This document shows, one piece after another, positions 1 through 9,568 of a stretch of 64,000 nucleotides of DNA (position 1 is its first letter; every line of letters begins with the position of its first letter). Below the pieces are notes generated by a model. It made no database searches, had not been told where the DNA came from, and was given only the letters and a program-made list of their open reading frames with translations. The translations under genes were made by a program, and so were the position numbers. Source of the stretch: an uncultured Bacilli bacterium (GTDB lineage Bacteria > Bacillota_I > Bacilli_A > RF39 > UBA660); contig CAKOHH010000001.1 in the NCBI GenBank assembly GCA_934085675.1, forward strand, positions 1-64,000, in the 5' to 3' direction.

Positions 1-74
1 TTTCTTAAAATATCAAAATTATTCAAAAAAAGAGGCATATTCTTTTTTGAACATACCTTTTTGTCAACAACCTG

Positions 75-105
75 AAATATCCACCAGTTAAGCTGGTGGA
101 TATTT
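75..105 (-). terminator. Hairpin terminator after rpmB
   Basis: A perfect 13-bp inverted repeat (75-87 with 93-105, 5-nt loop) lies just past the rpmB stop. The T-run that follows on the minus strand is short, so it may be an inefficient terminator or an mRNA-stabilising hairpin. A second, A/T-only hairpin (about 22-53) lies further out and may end a transcript from beyond the window edge. Confidence 0.7.
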
Positions 106-106
106 A

Positions 107-265
107 TTAAGCATTTTTCTTTGCTTCTCTTGCACTAATGACTACTTTTTCTCCATTGATAGTTTTCTTTTGAAGATTTGGTTTTTGTACTCTTTTAGTT
201 GCATTAAGCGCTTTACTTCTTGAATTAACTGTTAAAGGTTTTTTGGTTGATACTTTCTTTGCCAT
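107..265 (-). CDS. rpmB: 50S ribosomal protein L28
   Basis: This 52-residue, very basic protein is a component of the large ribosomal subunit. The recognisable L28 pattern is the SRSKALNATKR segment followed by PNLQKK and the C-terminal VVISAREAKK, matching the N-R-S-H-A-x-N-x-TKR, NLQK and V-x-x-SAR blocks of the family. It is about ten residues shorter than Bacillus L28 and has lost the N-terminal cysteine motif (it begins MAKKVSTKK), so it is a zinc-free form. The start follows a good ribosome-binding site, GAGGTG, eight bases upstream. It is transcribed alone, divergently from lepB, and ends at a hairpin. The gene is easily missed because of its size. Confidence 0.85.
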   Translation of the reverse strand: MAKKVSTKKPLTVNSRSKALNATKRVQKPNLQKKTINGEKVVISAREAKKNA

Positions 266-404
266 TTATCATTCACCTCGCTTTTTCTCTTTAAAAATCT
301 TATCAAAAAGAGAAGCTAAAGTCAAACAAAATCGGTCTGTTTTAGGAGAGATTACTTTTTTTTCTTAGAAATCTATGATAAAATGAAAAAACAGGTGATA
401 AATC

Positions 405-908
405 ATGAAACAAACTTTAAAAGAAGCCTTACCTTATGTTATTATTGTTCTTGTTGTTATTGGTATTCGTTTTTTTATTGTAACGCCTATCAAGGTTAAT
501 GGTATGAGTATGTATGATACTTTAAATGGCAAAGAAATTATGCTTTTATGGTATCAAAAAGATATTAAAAGATACGATATTATTGTGGCTGATTTAATGG
601 AAAATGGTAAGAAAACAGATACCATAATTAAAAGAGTATATGGTCTTCCAAATGAAACAATTAAATGTGAAAATGGTATTATCTATATAAATGATCATAA
701 AATTGAAGACCCATATGCTTATGGCAAAACTGATGATTTTGAATCTGTTACTTTAAAAGATGATGAGTATTTCATTTTAGGAGATAATAGAGAAATCTCT
801 TTAGATAGTCATATTTTTGGTCCTGAAAAGAGAGAAAATATTAAAGGCGTGGCTGATTTTATTATCTTTCCTTTTAGTCGGTTTGGGAAAGTAGAAACGA
901 AAGAATAA
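405..908 (+). CDS. lepB: Type I signal peptidase
   Basis: Membrane-bound serine protease that removes signal peptides from exported proteins on the outer face of the membrane. One N-terminal membrane segment (about residues 10-27) precedes the catalytic box GMSMYDTL with the nucleophile Ser35. The general base is Lys76 in IIKRVYGLP, and the family box E is visible as GDNREISLDS. At 167 residues it is a typical Gram-positive SipS-type enzyme. The start is preceded by AGGTGAT, and a likely -10 (TATGATAAAAT, about 372) lies just upstream. It is the first gene of an operon with rbgA, rnhB, an LTA synthase gene and topA. Confidence 0.93.
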   Translation: MKQTLKEALPYVIIVLVVIGIRFFIVTPIKVNGMSMYDTLNGKEIMLLWYQKDIKRYDIIVADLMENGKKTDTIIKRVYGLPNETIKCENGIIYINDHKIEDPYAYGKTDDFESVTLKDDEYFILGDNREISLDSHIFGPEKRENIKGVADFIIFPFSRFGKVETKE

Positions 909-930
909 ACTAAGAATGGATGTGAATAAA

Positions 931-1794
931 ATGAATAATAATTTAAAAGTAACCAATATTAACTTTTATCCTGGTCATATGGCCAAAGCAAGAAGACTAA
1001 TTGCTGAAAAATATCCTTTAATAGATATTGTTTATGAAGTTGTGGATGCTCGCATTCCATTTTCTTCTAAAATTAAAGATATTTACAATATTATAGGTAA
1101 TAAGCCTAAAATATTAATTATGACCAAAAAAGATTTATGTGACGAAAAAATCACAAATGCTTGGGTTAATTATTATGAAAATTTAGGTAATCCTGTGGTA
1201 TTAGTTGATTTAAATAATACTAATGATTATGAAAAAATCGTGACTTTAACTCATCAAATTATGGCTAAAACACAAGAAAAAAGAATGGATAAAGGTTTAA
1301 AAGAAAAAGAAATTCGTGCTTTAGTTGTTGGCATTCCAAATGTTGGTAAAAGTACTCTTATTAATCGCTTATGTAAAAGAAAAGTGGCTAATGTTGGCAA
1401 TAAACCAGGTGTCACGCAAAATATTAGTTGGCTTAGAACCCATAGTGACATCTTATTACTAGATACCCCAGGTATTTTGTGGCCTAAATTAGATCAAAAC
1501 GAAGTGGCTTATAATTTAGCGTCTTTTACAGCCATTAAAGAAGAAGTGCTACCTATTGATGACATTGCTGTTTATATTTTGAAAAAGTTATCTATGTATT
1601 ACCCAGAAAAATTAAAAGAATGTTATGGTATAGAAAAAGTGGATGATGAAAACATTATGGAAGCTTATGAAATTATTGGCAAGAAAATCGGAGCCATGAA
1701 AAATGGGGAAGTAGACTATGAACGAGTATCTACTAAAATTATAAATGATATTAAATTAGAGAAAATAAAAGGCGTAACTTTTGATAGGAAGTAA
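931..1794 (+). CDS. rbgA: Ribosome biogenesis GTPase RbgA (YlqF)
   Basis: GTPase needed for late assembly of the 50S subunit. It has the circularly permuted order typical of the YlqF/YawG family: the G4 motif (TKKDL) comes first, followed by the P-loop GIPNVGKSTL and the G3 motif DTPG. The N-terminal NFYPGHMAKA is the characteristic opening of RbgA. An in-frame ATG at 916 is possible, but ATG 931 has a better-placed GGATGTG and fits the family start. It sits directly before rnhB (3-base gap), the same pairing as in Bacillus, and is co-transcribed with lepB. Confidence 0.93.
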   Translation: MNNNLKVTNINFYPGHMAKARRLIAEKYPLIDIVYEVVDARIPFSSKIKDIYNIIGNKPKILIMTKKDLCDEKITNAWVNYYENLGNPVVLVDLNNTNDYEKIVTLTHQIMAKTQEKRMDKGLKEKEIRALVVGIPNVGKSTLINRLCKRKVANVGNKPGVTQNISWLRTHSDILLLDTPGILWPKLDQNEVAYNLASFTAIKEEVLPIDDIAVYILKKLSMYYPEKLKECYGIEKVDDENIMEAYEIIGKKIGAMKNGEVDYERVSTKIINDIKLEKIKGVTFDRK

Positions 1795-1797
1795 AAT

Positions 1798-2445
1798 ATG
1801 ACAAATGATTTATTAGCTTATGAAAAAGATTTATATTCAAAAGGATATGAATTTATTTGTGGAACGGATGAGGCTGGCCGTGGACCTCTTGTTGGACCTG
1901 TTGTTGCCGGCGCTGTTATTTTACCCAAAAATTATCATTTAGAGGGCTTAACTGATTCTAAAAAATTAAGTGAAAAGAAAAGAGAAAAATTTTTTGAAAT
2001 TATCAAAAAAGATGCTCTTGCCTATGGTATTGGTATTGTGGACGCTAAAAAGATTGATGAAATAAACATTTATGAAGCCAGTCGCTTAGCTATGAAAAAG
2101 GCCATTTCTAATATGCAAATAAAACCCGATTACATTTTAACGGATGCCATGCCAATATTAGATATGGATGTACCTGTTAAGCCAATTATTCATGGTGATG
2201 GTCTATCAATTACTATTGCCGCGGCAAGTGTTCTTGCTAAAGTAACAAGAGATCATTATATGTATGAATTAGATAAAAAATATCCCCAATATGAATTTAA
2301 AAAACATAAAGGTTATCCGACTAAAAGACACTTGGAATTAATAAATGAATATGGGGTGACAGAAGATTATCGTTTTACTTATAAGCCTGTTCAAAAAGTA
2401 TTAGAAAGTAGTGAAATAAATGAAAAAGCAAAGAAAAAAAATTAA
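1798..2445 (+). CDS. rnhB: Ribonuclease HII
   Basis: Endonuclease that cuts RNA in RNA-DNA hybrids and removes single ribonucleotides from DNA. Visible family motifs are the acidic active-site start GTDEAGRGPLVGP, the DSKKLSEKKRE block, the later TDAMPI aspartate and the KHKGYPTKRH segment near the C-terminus. Length (215 residues) is normal. It follows rbgA with almost no gap, and its last 26 bases overlap the start of the LTA synthase gene, so translation of the two is probably coupled. Confidence 0.95.
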   Translation: MTNDLLAYEKDLYSKGYEFICGTDEAGRGPLVGPVVAGAVILPKNYHLEGLTDSKKLSEKKREKFFEIIKKDALAYGIGIVDAKKIDEINIYEASRLAMKKAISNMQIKPDYILTDAMPILDMDVPVKPIIHGDGLSITIAAASVLAKVTRDHYMYELDKKYPQYEFKKHKGYPTKRHLELINEYGVTEDYRFTYKPVQKVLESSEINEKAKKKN

Positions 2446-4408
2446 TGTTCTTTCTTATTTAATGCCTATTTTCTTTTTCTTTGCGGTAGAAGTTCTTTTT
2501 CGCATTTTACTTAATTTTCCTGTTTTAGATTATGCAACTATTCGCATTTTCTTTTCAAGTGTTCTTTTGGTATCTCTTTTGAATCTTTTTTCTTTACTTT
2601 TTAAAACCAATAAACAAAGAAATATTTTTATACTAATCTGGCTCTTTTTAGTTAGCCTTTATGACTGGGGACAATTAGGCTTTCATAAATATTTAGGAAT
2701 GTTTATTTCTTTAAATACGGCTTCTCAAGCCGGTGCAGTTACAGATTACATCGAGGCTTTTTTAGAAAGTTTTCCTATCGAAAGTTATATGTTTTATGCT
2801 CCCCTATGTATATATGTTATTTATTTAATCTTTTTCCAAAAAGAAAAAAAATTAAATAAAAGAAAACAATTTGGAGTTAATTTAACAGGAATTATTTTAG
2901 GAATTCTTTTATGGCTTACAACGATTTATGTTCCTTTGTTTCAAAATCCTTTACAGTTAGTTTCTAATAAAGAATTAGTTTTAAATCCTACCAATTCTTC
3001 TGTTGCTATTAATCAATTTGGGGGTATTACTTATTTCTTTTTAGATTTTAAAGAACTTATTTGGCCTCATCAAGTAAAGTCTGCAGGCACTTTAGAAGAA
3101 GAAAAGTCTGCAGATACTTTATGGTTAGAAGTTATAAAAGAAGAACAAAATCCTGCCTATAAAAAATTAAATTCTTATTTTATTCAAAACAAAGAAGCCC
3201 AAAAAAACGATTACACTGGTTATTTTAAAGGAAAAAACGTTATTGTAATTATGATGGAATCGGCTAATTATGCTATTGATAATGCTGAGTATTTTCCTAA
3301 TTTCACCAGAATTTTAAAAAATAGTTGGTATTGGACTAATCACTATAGTCCAAGGGGAACTTGTGCTACTGCCGACAATGAATTTTCTGGTCTTACAAGT
3401 CTTTATGCCATAAGTAGTACCTGCACGACAAATACTTATTTAAATAATACTTATTTTGAATCTATGTTTAATCGCTTTCGAACTTCAGGATATAAAACAA
3501 GTAGTTTTCATGATTACGATGATACTTATTACCAAAGAAGTATTTATCATCCTAATTTAGGAAGTGAAAAATTTTATAATGTAAAGGACCTTGGCATTTC
3601 CTATGTCAGTAATGGTGTGGAGTGGCCCAATGATAGTTTAATGATGGGGCAAGTCGTTAATTTGGCTAAAGATTCTTCCAAACCATTTATGACGTTTATT
3701 ACAACCATAAGTGCCCATATGTCTTATGCTTATAAAAGTGGCGAAGGCGATAAATACATGGGACTATTTAAGGATAAAGATTATGACGAAGAAACAAAAC
3801 GTTATTTATCCAAACTTAAAATAACCGATGATTCTTTAGGTGTATTACTTGATTCTCTACAAAATGAAGGAATTTTAGATGATACAGTTATTGTTATGTA
3901 TGGTGATCATTATCCTTACGGATTATCAAAAGAAGATGTCTCAAAAATTGTTCCCTATGACGTAAATCTTTACAATGACATTGAAAAGACACCTTTTGTC
4001 ATATATAATAGTAAACTGAGTGCCAAAGTATTTGATGATAAAACATCTTATATTAATTTATTGCCCACTTTGGCTAATTTGTTTGATTTAGATTATGATG
4101 CCAGATTTTATATGGGAGAAGACATCTTAAGCAAAGATTATGTGGGAAGAGTTGTTTTTAATGATTCTTCGTGGATAGACGATATTGCCTTTTATGATGC
4201 TTTAAACAGTAAAATTACTTATCTTGGTGATAAAACTTATACAACAGAAGAAATTCAAAAAATAAATCAAACAATATATAATAAAAAAGAAATGAGTAGG
4301 CTTGCCATTACAACTAATTATTTTGCTTATTTAGAAAAAGCCTTAAAAGAAAGGGAAGATGCACAAAATGAAGAAATTAATGATCGTGGAATCACCTCAC
4401 AAGAGTAA
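2420..4408 (+). CDS. LTA synthase family sulfatase-fold membrane protein
   Basis: Predicted polyglycerol-phosphate (lipoteichoic acid) synthase or related phosphoglycerol transferase. The N-terminal part (about residues 10-175) holds roughly five membrane segments, followed by an extracellular sulfatase/alkaline-phosphatase fold. Catalytic features can be placed: the metal ligand Glu280 in MMESANY, the nucleophile Thr317 in CATADNEF (equivalent to the GKTSD motif of LtaS), and the late YGDH metal-binding motif. It starts inside the end of rnhB and overlaps topA. Whether it makes LTA or another glycerol-phosphate polymer cannot be told from sequence. Confidence 0.85.
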   Translation: MKKQRKKINVLSYLMPIFFFFAVEVLFRILLNFPVLDYATIRIFFSSVLLVSLLNLFSLLFKTNKQRNIFILIWLFLVSLYDWGQLGFHKYLGMFISLNTASQAGAVTDYIEAFLESFPIESYMFYAPLCIYVIYLIFFQKEKKLNKRKQFGVNLTGIILGILLWLTTIYVPLFQNPLQLVSNKELVLNPTNSSVAINQFGGITYFFLDFKELIWPHQVKSAGTLEEEKSADTLWLEVIKEEQNPAYKKLNSYFIQNKEAQKNDYTGYFKGKNVIVIMMESANYAIDNAEYFPNFTRILKNSWYWTNHYSPRGTCATADNEFSGLTSLYAISSTCTTNTYLNNTYFESMFNRFRTSGYKTSSFHDYDDTYYQRSIYHPNLGSEKFYNVKDLGISYVSNGVEWPNDSLMMGQVVNLAKDSSKPFMTFITTISAHMSYAYKSGEGDKYMGLFKDKDYDEETKRYLSKLKITDDSLGVLLDSLQNEGILDDTVIVMYGDHYPYGLSKEDVSKIVPYDVNLYNDIEKTPFVIYNSKLSAKVFDDKTSYINLLPTLANLFDLDYDARFYMGEDILSKDYVGRVVFNDSSWIDDIAFYDALNSKITYLGDKTYTTEEIQKINQTIYNKKEMSRLAITTNYFAYLEKALKEREDAQNEEINDRGITSQE

Positions 4409-6410
4409 AACTATCAGTGGTTTTCTAGGAAGCGATTACAAAGTAGTATCTAGTAAGGGTCATATTATGGACCTTGCTACATCTGGCAAATTTGGTCTAG
4501 GAGTAGATATCGAAAATGATTTTAAAGCCAGTTATGTACCTATTAAAGGTAAAAGTGCTTTAATAAAAGAGTTAAAAAAAGAAGTGAAAGATGCCGATGA
4601 AATTATTTTATCAACCGACCCCGACCGCGAAGGAGAGGCTATTTCTTGGCATTTAAAAGAAACATTGGATATCAAAGATGATAATTATGTTCGGGTCACT
4701 TTTAATGAAATTACGAAAGATGTTGTTTTAAATGCGTTAGATAATCCAAGAAAAATTGATGATAATCTAGTTAAGAGTCAAGAAACAAGACGTATTTTAG
4801 ACCGTATCATTGGTTTTCGCTTAAGTAAATTAATGCAAAGTAAAACCGGTGGTAAAAGTGCTGGTCGTGTACAAAGCGTTGCTTTAAAACTTATTGTGGA
4901 TAGAGAAAGAGAAATCCTTGCTTTTGTACCAGAAGAATATTGGACAATTGAAGCATTATTTAAAGATTTCAGTGCTACTTTAGAAAAATATAAAGATAAA
5001 AAAATAACGATTAAAAATGAAACAGAAGCTAATCAAATTTTAGATAGTTTAACAGATTATTTTGATATTGTTGATGTGAATGAAAAAGAGGTACTAAGAA
5101 ACAGTAAGCCTGTTTTCAAAACAACCACCATGCAAACAATGGCTTCTGCAAAATTAGGATATTCTTCTTCAAGAACAATGAAAATTGCTCAAAAACTTTA
5201 TGAAGGTGTCGAAGTAAATGGTAAAAGCATAGGTCTTATTACTTACATGAGAACAGATTCAGAACGTGTTTCTCCTTCTTTTGTGGCCGAAACTAAAGAA
5301 TTTATTAAAGAAACTTACGGCAAAGAATATGTTGGAAATGTTAAAGTACCAAAGAAAAAAGAAAACATTCAAGATGCCCATGAAGGTATTCGGCCAACAA
5401 GTATTTTAAATACTCCTGAAATGGTCAAAAAATCTTTAACTTCAGAAGAATATAAACTTTATGAAATGATTTATATGAGAGCTTTAGCCTCTATTATGGC
5501 GCCAGCAAAACTTTTAAATACATCTGTGTCCCTTCTTAACAATGATTACTTATTTAAAACAACTGGTAGTCTTTTAAAATTTGATGGTTATTTAAAAGCA
5601 TATAGTAAATATGAAGATCAAAAAGATACCATCTTGCCTGATTTTAAAACATATCAAAATGGTCAAATTAAAAAAGAAGAAATGAAAAAAGAACAACATT
5701 TCACCAAACCAGAACCAAGATATACGGAGGGCTCTTTAATTAAGGCTATGGAAAGTTTAGGAATTGGTAGACCAAGTACTTATGCCCCAACAATCCAAAC
5801 TTTAAAAGATAGAGAATATGTTACTTTAGAAGAGAAAAAGTTTGTCCCTACTAAAGTAGGTTTTGAAATTACAGATAAGTTACAAGAATTTTTTAGTAAC
5901 ATTATAAATGTTGAATACACTGCTAACATGGAAACAGAACTTGATGAAATTGCCGAAGACAAAATAAATAATGTCGAGGTTCTAAGAAATTTTTATAATG
6001 AATTTGAACCTATGGTTGAAGATGCTTTTTCTAAAATGGCAAAAACACAACCAAAAGAAACAGGTGAAAACTGTCCTCTTTGTGGTTCTTCTTTAGTTAT
6101 AAGACACGGGAGATATGGTGAATTTGTGGCATGTTCTAACTATCCAAATTGTAAGTACATAAAAAAAGAAGAAAGAAAAGTAGTAGAAGTTATGGATTGT
6201 CCAAAATGTGATGGTAAAATCATTGAGAAAAAAACAAAAAGAGGTAAGATTTTCTATGGTTGCAGCCATTATCCTAAATGTGATTTTGCTACTTGGGATA
6301 AACCAGTTAGGGAAAAATGTCCTTCTTGTGGCGGAGTTCTTGTTATTAAAAAAGATGGGCTTCATTGTTTAAGTTGTGATTATCATAAAGAAATATTAGA
6401 AGAAAATTAA
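4368..6410 (+). CDS. topA: DNA topoisomerase I
   Basis: Type IA topoisomerase relaxing negative supercoils. It starts with the Toprim domain (MKKLMIVESP, then the DPDREGEA acidic motif), continues through the toroidal domain with the active-site region GLITYMRTDSERVS (Tyr nucleophile) and GRPSTYAPT, and ends with three C4 zinc ribbons in the last 140 residues. ATG 4368 is preferred over 4359 because the AGGGAAG ribosome-binding site is then at a normal distance. It overlaps the end of the LTA synthase gene by 41 bases and is the last gene before a terminator. Confidence 0.96.
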   Translation: MKKLMIVESPHKSKTISGFLGSDYKVVSSKGHIMDLATSGKFGLGVDIENDFKASYVPIKGKSALIKELKKEVKDADEIILSTDPDREGEAISWHLKETLDIKDDNYVRVTFNEITKDVVLNALDNPRKIDDNLVKSQETRRILDRIIGFRLSKLMQSKTGGKSAGRVQSVALKLIVDREREILAFVPEEYWTIEALFKDFSATLEKYKDKKITIKNETEANQILDSLTDYFDIVDVNEKEVLRNSKPVFKTTTMQTMASAKLGYSSSRTMKIAQKLYEGVEVNGKSIGLITYMRTDSERVSPSFVAETKEFIKETYGKEYVGNVKVPKKKENIQDAHEGIRPTSILNTPEMVKKSLTSEEYKLYEMIYMRALASIMAPAKLLNTSVSLLNNDYLFKTTGSLLKFDGYLKAYSKYEDQKDTILPDFKTYQNGQIKKEEMKKEQHFTKPEPRYTEGSLIKAMESLGIGRPSTYAPTIQTLKDREYVTLEEKKFVPTKVGFEITDKLQEFFSNIINVEYTANMETELDEIAEDKINNVEVLRNFYNEFEPMVEDAFSKMAKTQPKETGENCPLCGSSLVIRHGRYGEFVACSNYPNCKYIKKEERKVVEVMDCPKCDGKIIEKKTKRGKIFYGCSHYPKCDFATWDKPVREKCPSCGGVLVIKKDGLHCLSCDYHKEILEEN

Positions 6411-6438
6411 AAGATTGCTATTTAAAGCAATTTTTTTT
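6411..6438 (+). terminator. Rho-independent terminator after topA
   Basis: A 9-bp stem (6411-6419 with 6426-6434, one G-U pair) with a 6-base loop, whose 3' side runs into eight T residues, directly follows the topA stop and closes the lepB-topA operon. Confidence 0.85.
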
Positions 6439-6514
6439 CATGTCAAATAAATGTCACACCACTTTAAAAAGCAAAATTATCTTGATATACTTGAAAGGTG
6501 AAAGGTAGGAAAAA

Positions 6515-8743
6515 ATGAAACAAGAATGGAATGGATTTAAAGATGGAATATGGACAGAAGAAATAAATGTTTCAGATTTCATTTTAAAAAATTATAAAGC
6601 TTATGATGGAGAGGAATCTTTTTTGACTTCTTCATCAGCCAAAACAAAAAAAGTTTGGAATACATGTGAAAATTTACTTAAAGAAGAATTAAAAAAACAT
6701 GTTTTAGATATTGATACAAAACATATGTCTGGAATAAATAGTTTTGCTCCAGGATATATTTGTGATGAAGATGATGTGATTGTTGGACTACAAACAGATA
6801 AGCCTTTAAAAAGAATTGTCAATCCTTATGGAGGAATAAGGATGGTTCATCAAGAACTCGAGGCTTATGGTTATCATTTAGATGAAACCGTAGCCAAATA
6901 TTTTAAGGAATTTCGTAAAACTCATAATGATGGCGTTTTTGATGCTTATCCAGAAAGTGTTCGTAAAGCTCGCCATGTTGGTCTTTTAACAGGACTTCCT
7001 GATGCCTATGGTCGTGGTCGTATTATTGGAGATTATAGAAGAGTTGCTTTATATGGTATTGATTATTTAATGCAGGAAAAGAAAAAAGATTGGGATAATT
7101 TAATTGGACCAATGACGGATGATTTAATAAGACTTCGAGAAGAAGTATCCATGCAATATAAGGCTTTAGATGATATAAAAAAGATGGCTCTTTCTTATGG
7201 CTTTGATATTTCAAAACCGGCTTCTTGTGCACGTGAAGCAGTGCAATGGACATATTTTGCCTATTTAGCTGCGGTCAAAGAAAATAATGGGGCCGCTATG
7301 AGTCTAGGTAGAGTCGATGCTTTTTTTGATATTTACTTTGAAAGAGACTTAGAAAATGGTCTTTTAACAGAAGAAGAAGTTCAAGAAATCATTGATCAAT
7401 TTGTAATTAAACTTCGCTTAGTAAGACATTTAAGAACACCAGAATATGATGAATTATTCTCTGGAGATCCTACTTGGGTAACATGTTCTATCGGCGGAAT
7501 TACCGAAAAAGGCGAATCTTTAGTAACAAAGACTTCCTTAAGGCTTTTACATACGCTTACAAACTTAGATACTGCTCCAGAACCAAATATGACGGTTTTA
7601 TGGAGTGAAAAATTACCTGAAAATTTCAAAAAATACTGTGCTCGCATGTCTATTTTAACCGATGCAATTCAATATGAAAATGATGATGTCATGAGACCAT
7701 TATATGGCAGTGATTATGCCATTGCGTGCTGTGTTTCAGCCATGCGTGAAGGAAAAGATATGCAATTTTTTGGCGCTCGTTGTAATTTAGCTAAAGCCCT
7801 TCTTTATTCTATTAACGGTGGTATTGATGAAATCAAAAAAGAAAAAGTCATAGATGGTTTTTTTAAAAATACAGATACCATTTTAAACTTTGAAACTGTT
7901 AAAGAAAACTATTTTAAAATGCTTAAAGAAATTGCTTCTGTTTACAGCGATGCTATGAATGTTATTCATTATATGCATGATAAATATGCTTATGAAGCTG
8001 GTCAAATGGCTTTGCATGATACCCATGTAAGACGTTTAATGGCTTATGGCGTTGCGGGACTTTCTGTGGTAGCTGATTCTTTATCTGCGATTAAATATGC
8101 CAAAGTAAAACCCATAAGAGATGAAGATGGCTTAGCTATTGATTTTGAAATTGAAGGAGATTTTCCTAAATATGGTAATGATGATGACCGGGTAGATGAT
8201 TTAGCTAAAGAAGTTTTAGAAAAATTTTATGAAGAACTTTCCAGCCATAAATGTTACCGTGACGCTCATCCAACTTTATCAGTTTTAACTATAACCTCTA
8301 ATGTGGTATACGGTTCTAAAACAGGTGCTACTCCAGATGGTCGTAAAAAAGGTGTTGCCTTTGCCCCAGGTGCCAATCCAATGCATCAACGAGATGAAAG
8401 TGGTGCAATTGCAAGTTTAAATTCGGTTGCTAAGATTCCTTACCAAGGTTGCTGTGAAGATGGTATTTCTAATACATTCAGTATTGTCCCAACAAGTCTT
8501 GGCCATTCTTTAGACGAACAAATAAATAATCTTGTTTCCTTATTAGAAGGTTATTTTAGTCAAGGAGCACATCACCTAAATGTTAACGTTTTAAATCGGG
8601 AAATGCTTGTTGATGCCATGAACAATCCGTTAAAATATCCTCTTTTAACTATTAGAGTTTCTGGTTATGCTGTTCGTTTTAATCGCTTGACAAGAAAACA
8701 ACAGGAAGAAGTTATTTCTAGAACTTTCCATGAGAAGCTATAA
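6515..8743 (+). CDS. pflB: Formate C-acetyltransferase (pyruvate formate-lyase)
   Basis: Glycyl-radical enzyme that converts pyruvate and CoA into acetyl-CoA and formate in anaerobic sugar fermentation. The catalytic cysteine pair is Cys405-Cys406 in IACCVSAM, and the radical glycine is Gly717 in RVSGYAVRF close to the C-terminus. The length (742 residues) and the NGG motif after the cysteines are standard. A ribosome-binding site AGGTAGG precedes the ATG, and a -10-like TATACT lies at about 6486. Its activase gene follows with a 1-base overlap. The enzyme is oxygen-sensitive, so it argues for an anaerobe. Confidence 0.97.
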   Translation: MKQEWNGFKDGIWTEEINVSDFILKNYKAYDGEESFLTSSSAKTKKVWNTCENLLKEELKKHVLDIDTKHMSGINSFAPGYICDEDDVIVGLQTDKPLKRIVNPYGGIRMVHQELEAYGYHLDETVAKYFKEFRKTHNDGVFDAYPESVRKARHVGLLTGLPDAYGRGRIIGDYRRVALYGIDYLMQEKKKDWDNLIGPMTDDLIRLREEVSMQYKALDDIKKMALSYGFDISKPASCAREAVQWTYFAYLAAVKENNGAAMSLGRVDAFFDIYFERDLENGLLTEEEVQEIIDQFVIKLRLVRHLRTPEYDELFSGDPTWVTCSIGGITEKGESLVTKTSLRLLHTLTNLDTAPEPNMTVLWSEKLPENFKKYCARMSILTDAIQYENDDVMRPLYGSDYAIACCVSAMREGKDMQFFGARCNLAKALLYSINGGIDEIKKEKVIDGFFKNTDTILNFETVKENYFKMLKEIASVYSDAMNVIHYMHDKYAYEAGQMALHDTHVRRLMAYGVAGLSVVADSLSAIKYAKVKPIRDEDGLAIDFEIEGDFPKYGNDDDRVDDLAKEVLEKFYEELSSHKCYRDAHPTLSVLTITSNVVYGSKTGATPDGRKKGVAFAPGANPMHQRDESGAIASLNSVAKIPYQGCCEDGISNTFSIVPTSLGHSLDEQINNLVSLLEGYFSQGAHHLNVNVLNREMLVDAMNNPLKYPLLTIRVSGYAVRFNRLTRKQQEEVISRTFHEKL

Positions 8744-9465
8744 TGAATGGATATATTGATTCAATCGAGTCTTTTGGCCTTGTTGATGGTCCAGGCATTC
8801 GGACAGTCGTCTTTTTAAAAGGGTGTCAATTAAGATGTTTGTATTGTCATAACCCTGAAATGTGGAAGATGAATGGTAGTACTATTAGCCCAGATGAACT
8901 TGTCAGTAAAATAAAAAGAAATAAACCTTATTTTAAAAGAAATCATGGTGGGGTTACTTTCTCAGGTGGCGAACCTCTCTTACAAAAAGATTTTTTAATA
9001 GCAGTCATGACTAAATTAAGACAAGAAAACATTCATATTGCCCTTGATACTGCTGGAGTAGGGATAGGGGATTATGATAAAATTTTATCTTTAGTAGATT
9101 TAGTTTTGTTTGATGTTAAATACGCGGATAAAGAAGGGTACCAAAAATTAACAGGATATCCTATTGATGAGTCTGAAAAATTTATTGAAGCTTTAAATAA
9201 AAGTGGTAAACCAGTTTGGATACGCCAAGTTATTGTTCCTTCTATGATGGATAATGAAGATTATTTAAAAAAACTAGCGTTATATTTAAATAAAATAAAT
9301 AATATTGAAAAAATTGAATTTTTACCATTTCACCATTTAGGTTTTAATAAATATGAAAAACTACATTTAACAAATCCCTTAATTAATACACCTGAAATGG
9401 ACCCAGAAAAATGTGAAAAACTATTTGCAACATTTCAAAAAATTAGAGCAAACATAGCTACTTAG
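8743..9465 (+). CDS. pflA: Pyruvate formate-lyase activating enzyme
   Basis: Radical SAM enzyme that installs the glycyl radical on PflB using a 4Fe-4S cluster and S-adenosylmethionine. The cluster-binding cysteines are Cys28, Cys32 and Cys35 in the CxxxCxxC motif (GCQLRCLYCHNPE), and the SAM-binding GGE appears as VTFSGGEPLL. At 240 residues it is the usual size. The start codon overlaps the pflB stop, which fits strict co-expression. The coding end lies inside the operon terminator. Confidence 0.96.
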   Translation: MNGYIDSIESFGLVDGPGIRTVVFLKGCQLRCLYCHNPEMWKMNGSTISPDELVSKIKRNKPYFKRNHGGVTFSGGEPLLQKDFLIAVMTKLRQENIHIALDTAGVGIGDYDKILSLVDLVLFDVKYADKEGYQKLTGYPIDESEKFIEALNKSGKPVWIRQVIVPSMMDNEDYLKKLALYLNKINNIEKIEFLPFHHLGFNKYEKLHLTNPLINTPEMDPEKCEKLFATFQKIRANIAT

Positions 9466-9482
9466 CTTTGTTTGTTTTTTTA
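9449..9482 (+). terminator. Terminator of the pfl operon
   Basis: A 12-bp stem (9449-9460 with 9463-9474, one mismatch) followed by a T-run. It starts inside the last codons of pflA and contains the stop codon. Confidence 0.85.
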
Positions 9483-9514
9483 TAAACGATTGGATGATAA
9501 CAAAAAAAATTAAG

Positions 9515-9544
9515 TTGTTAGCAAACGAAGAAATATGATATACT
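9515..9544 (+). promoter_or_regulatory. Promoter of the pilus/secretion genes
   Basis: TTGTTA (9515-9520), an 18-base spacer and TATACT (9539-9544) form a housekeeping-type promoter just upstream of the F-family gene. Confidence 0.65.
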
Positions 9545-9568
9545 AAATAAGAGAATAGAGGGAATAGT

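Noticed and set aside
1254..1451. Minus-strand open frame inside rbgA
   Set aside because: It is the antisense shadow of a conserved GTPase gene, with no ribosome-binding site. The same applies to the minus-strand frames inside topA, pflB, valS and asnS-gatB.
6440..6465. Possible Rex or FNR site upstream of pflB
   Set aside because: The two TGTCA copies are direct repeats and not the TTGTGA-TCACAA palindrome of Rex, nor an FNR-type site.
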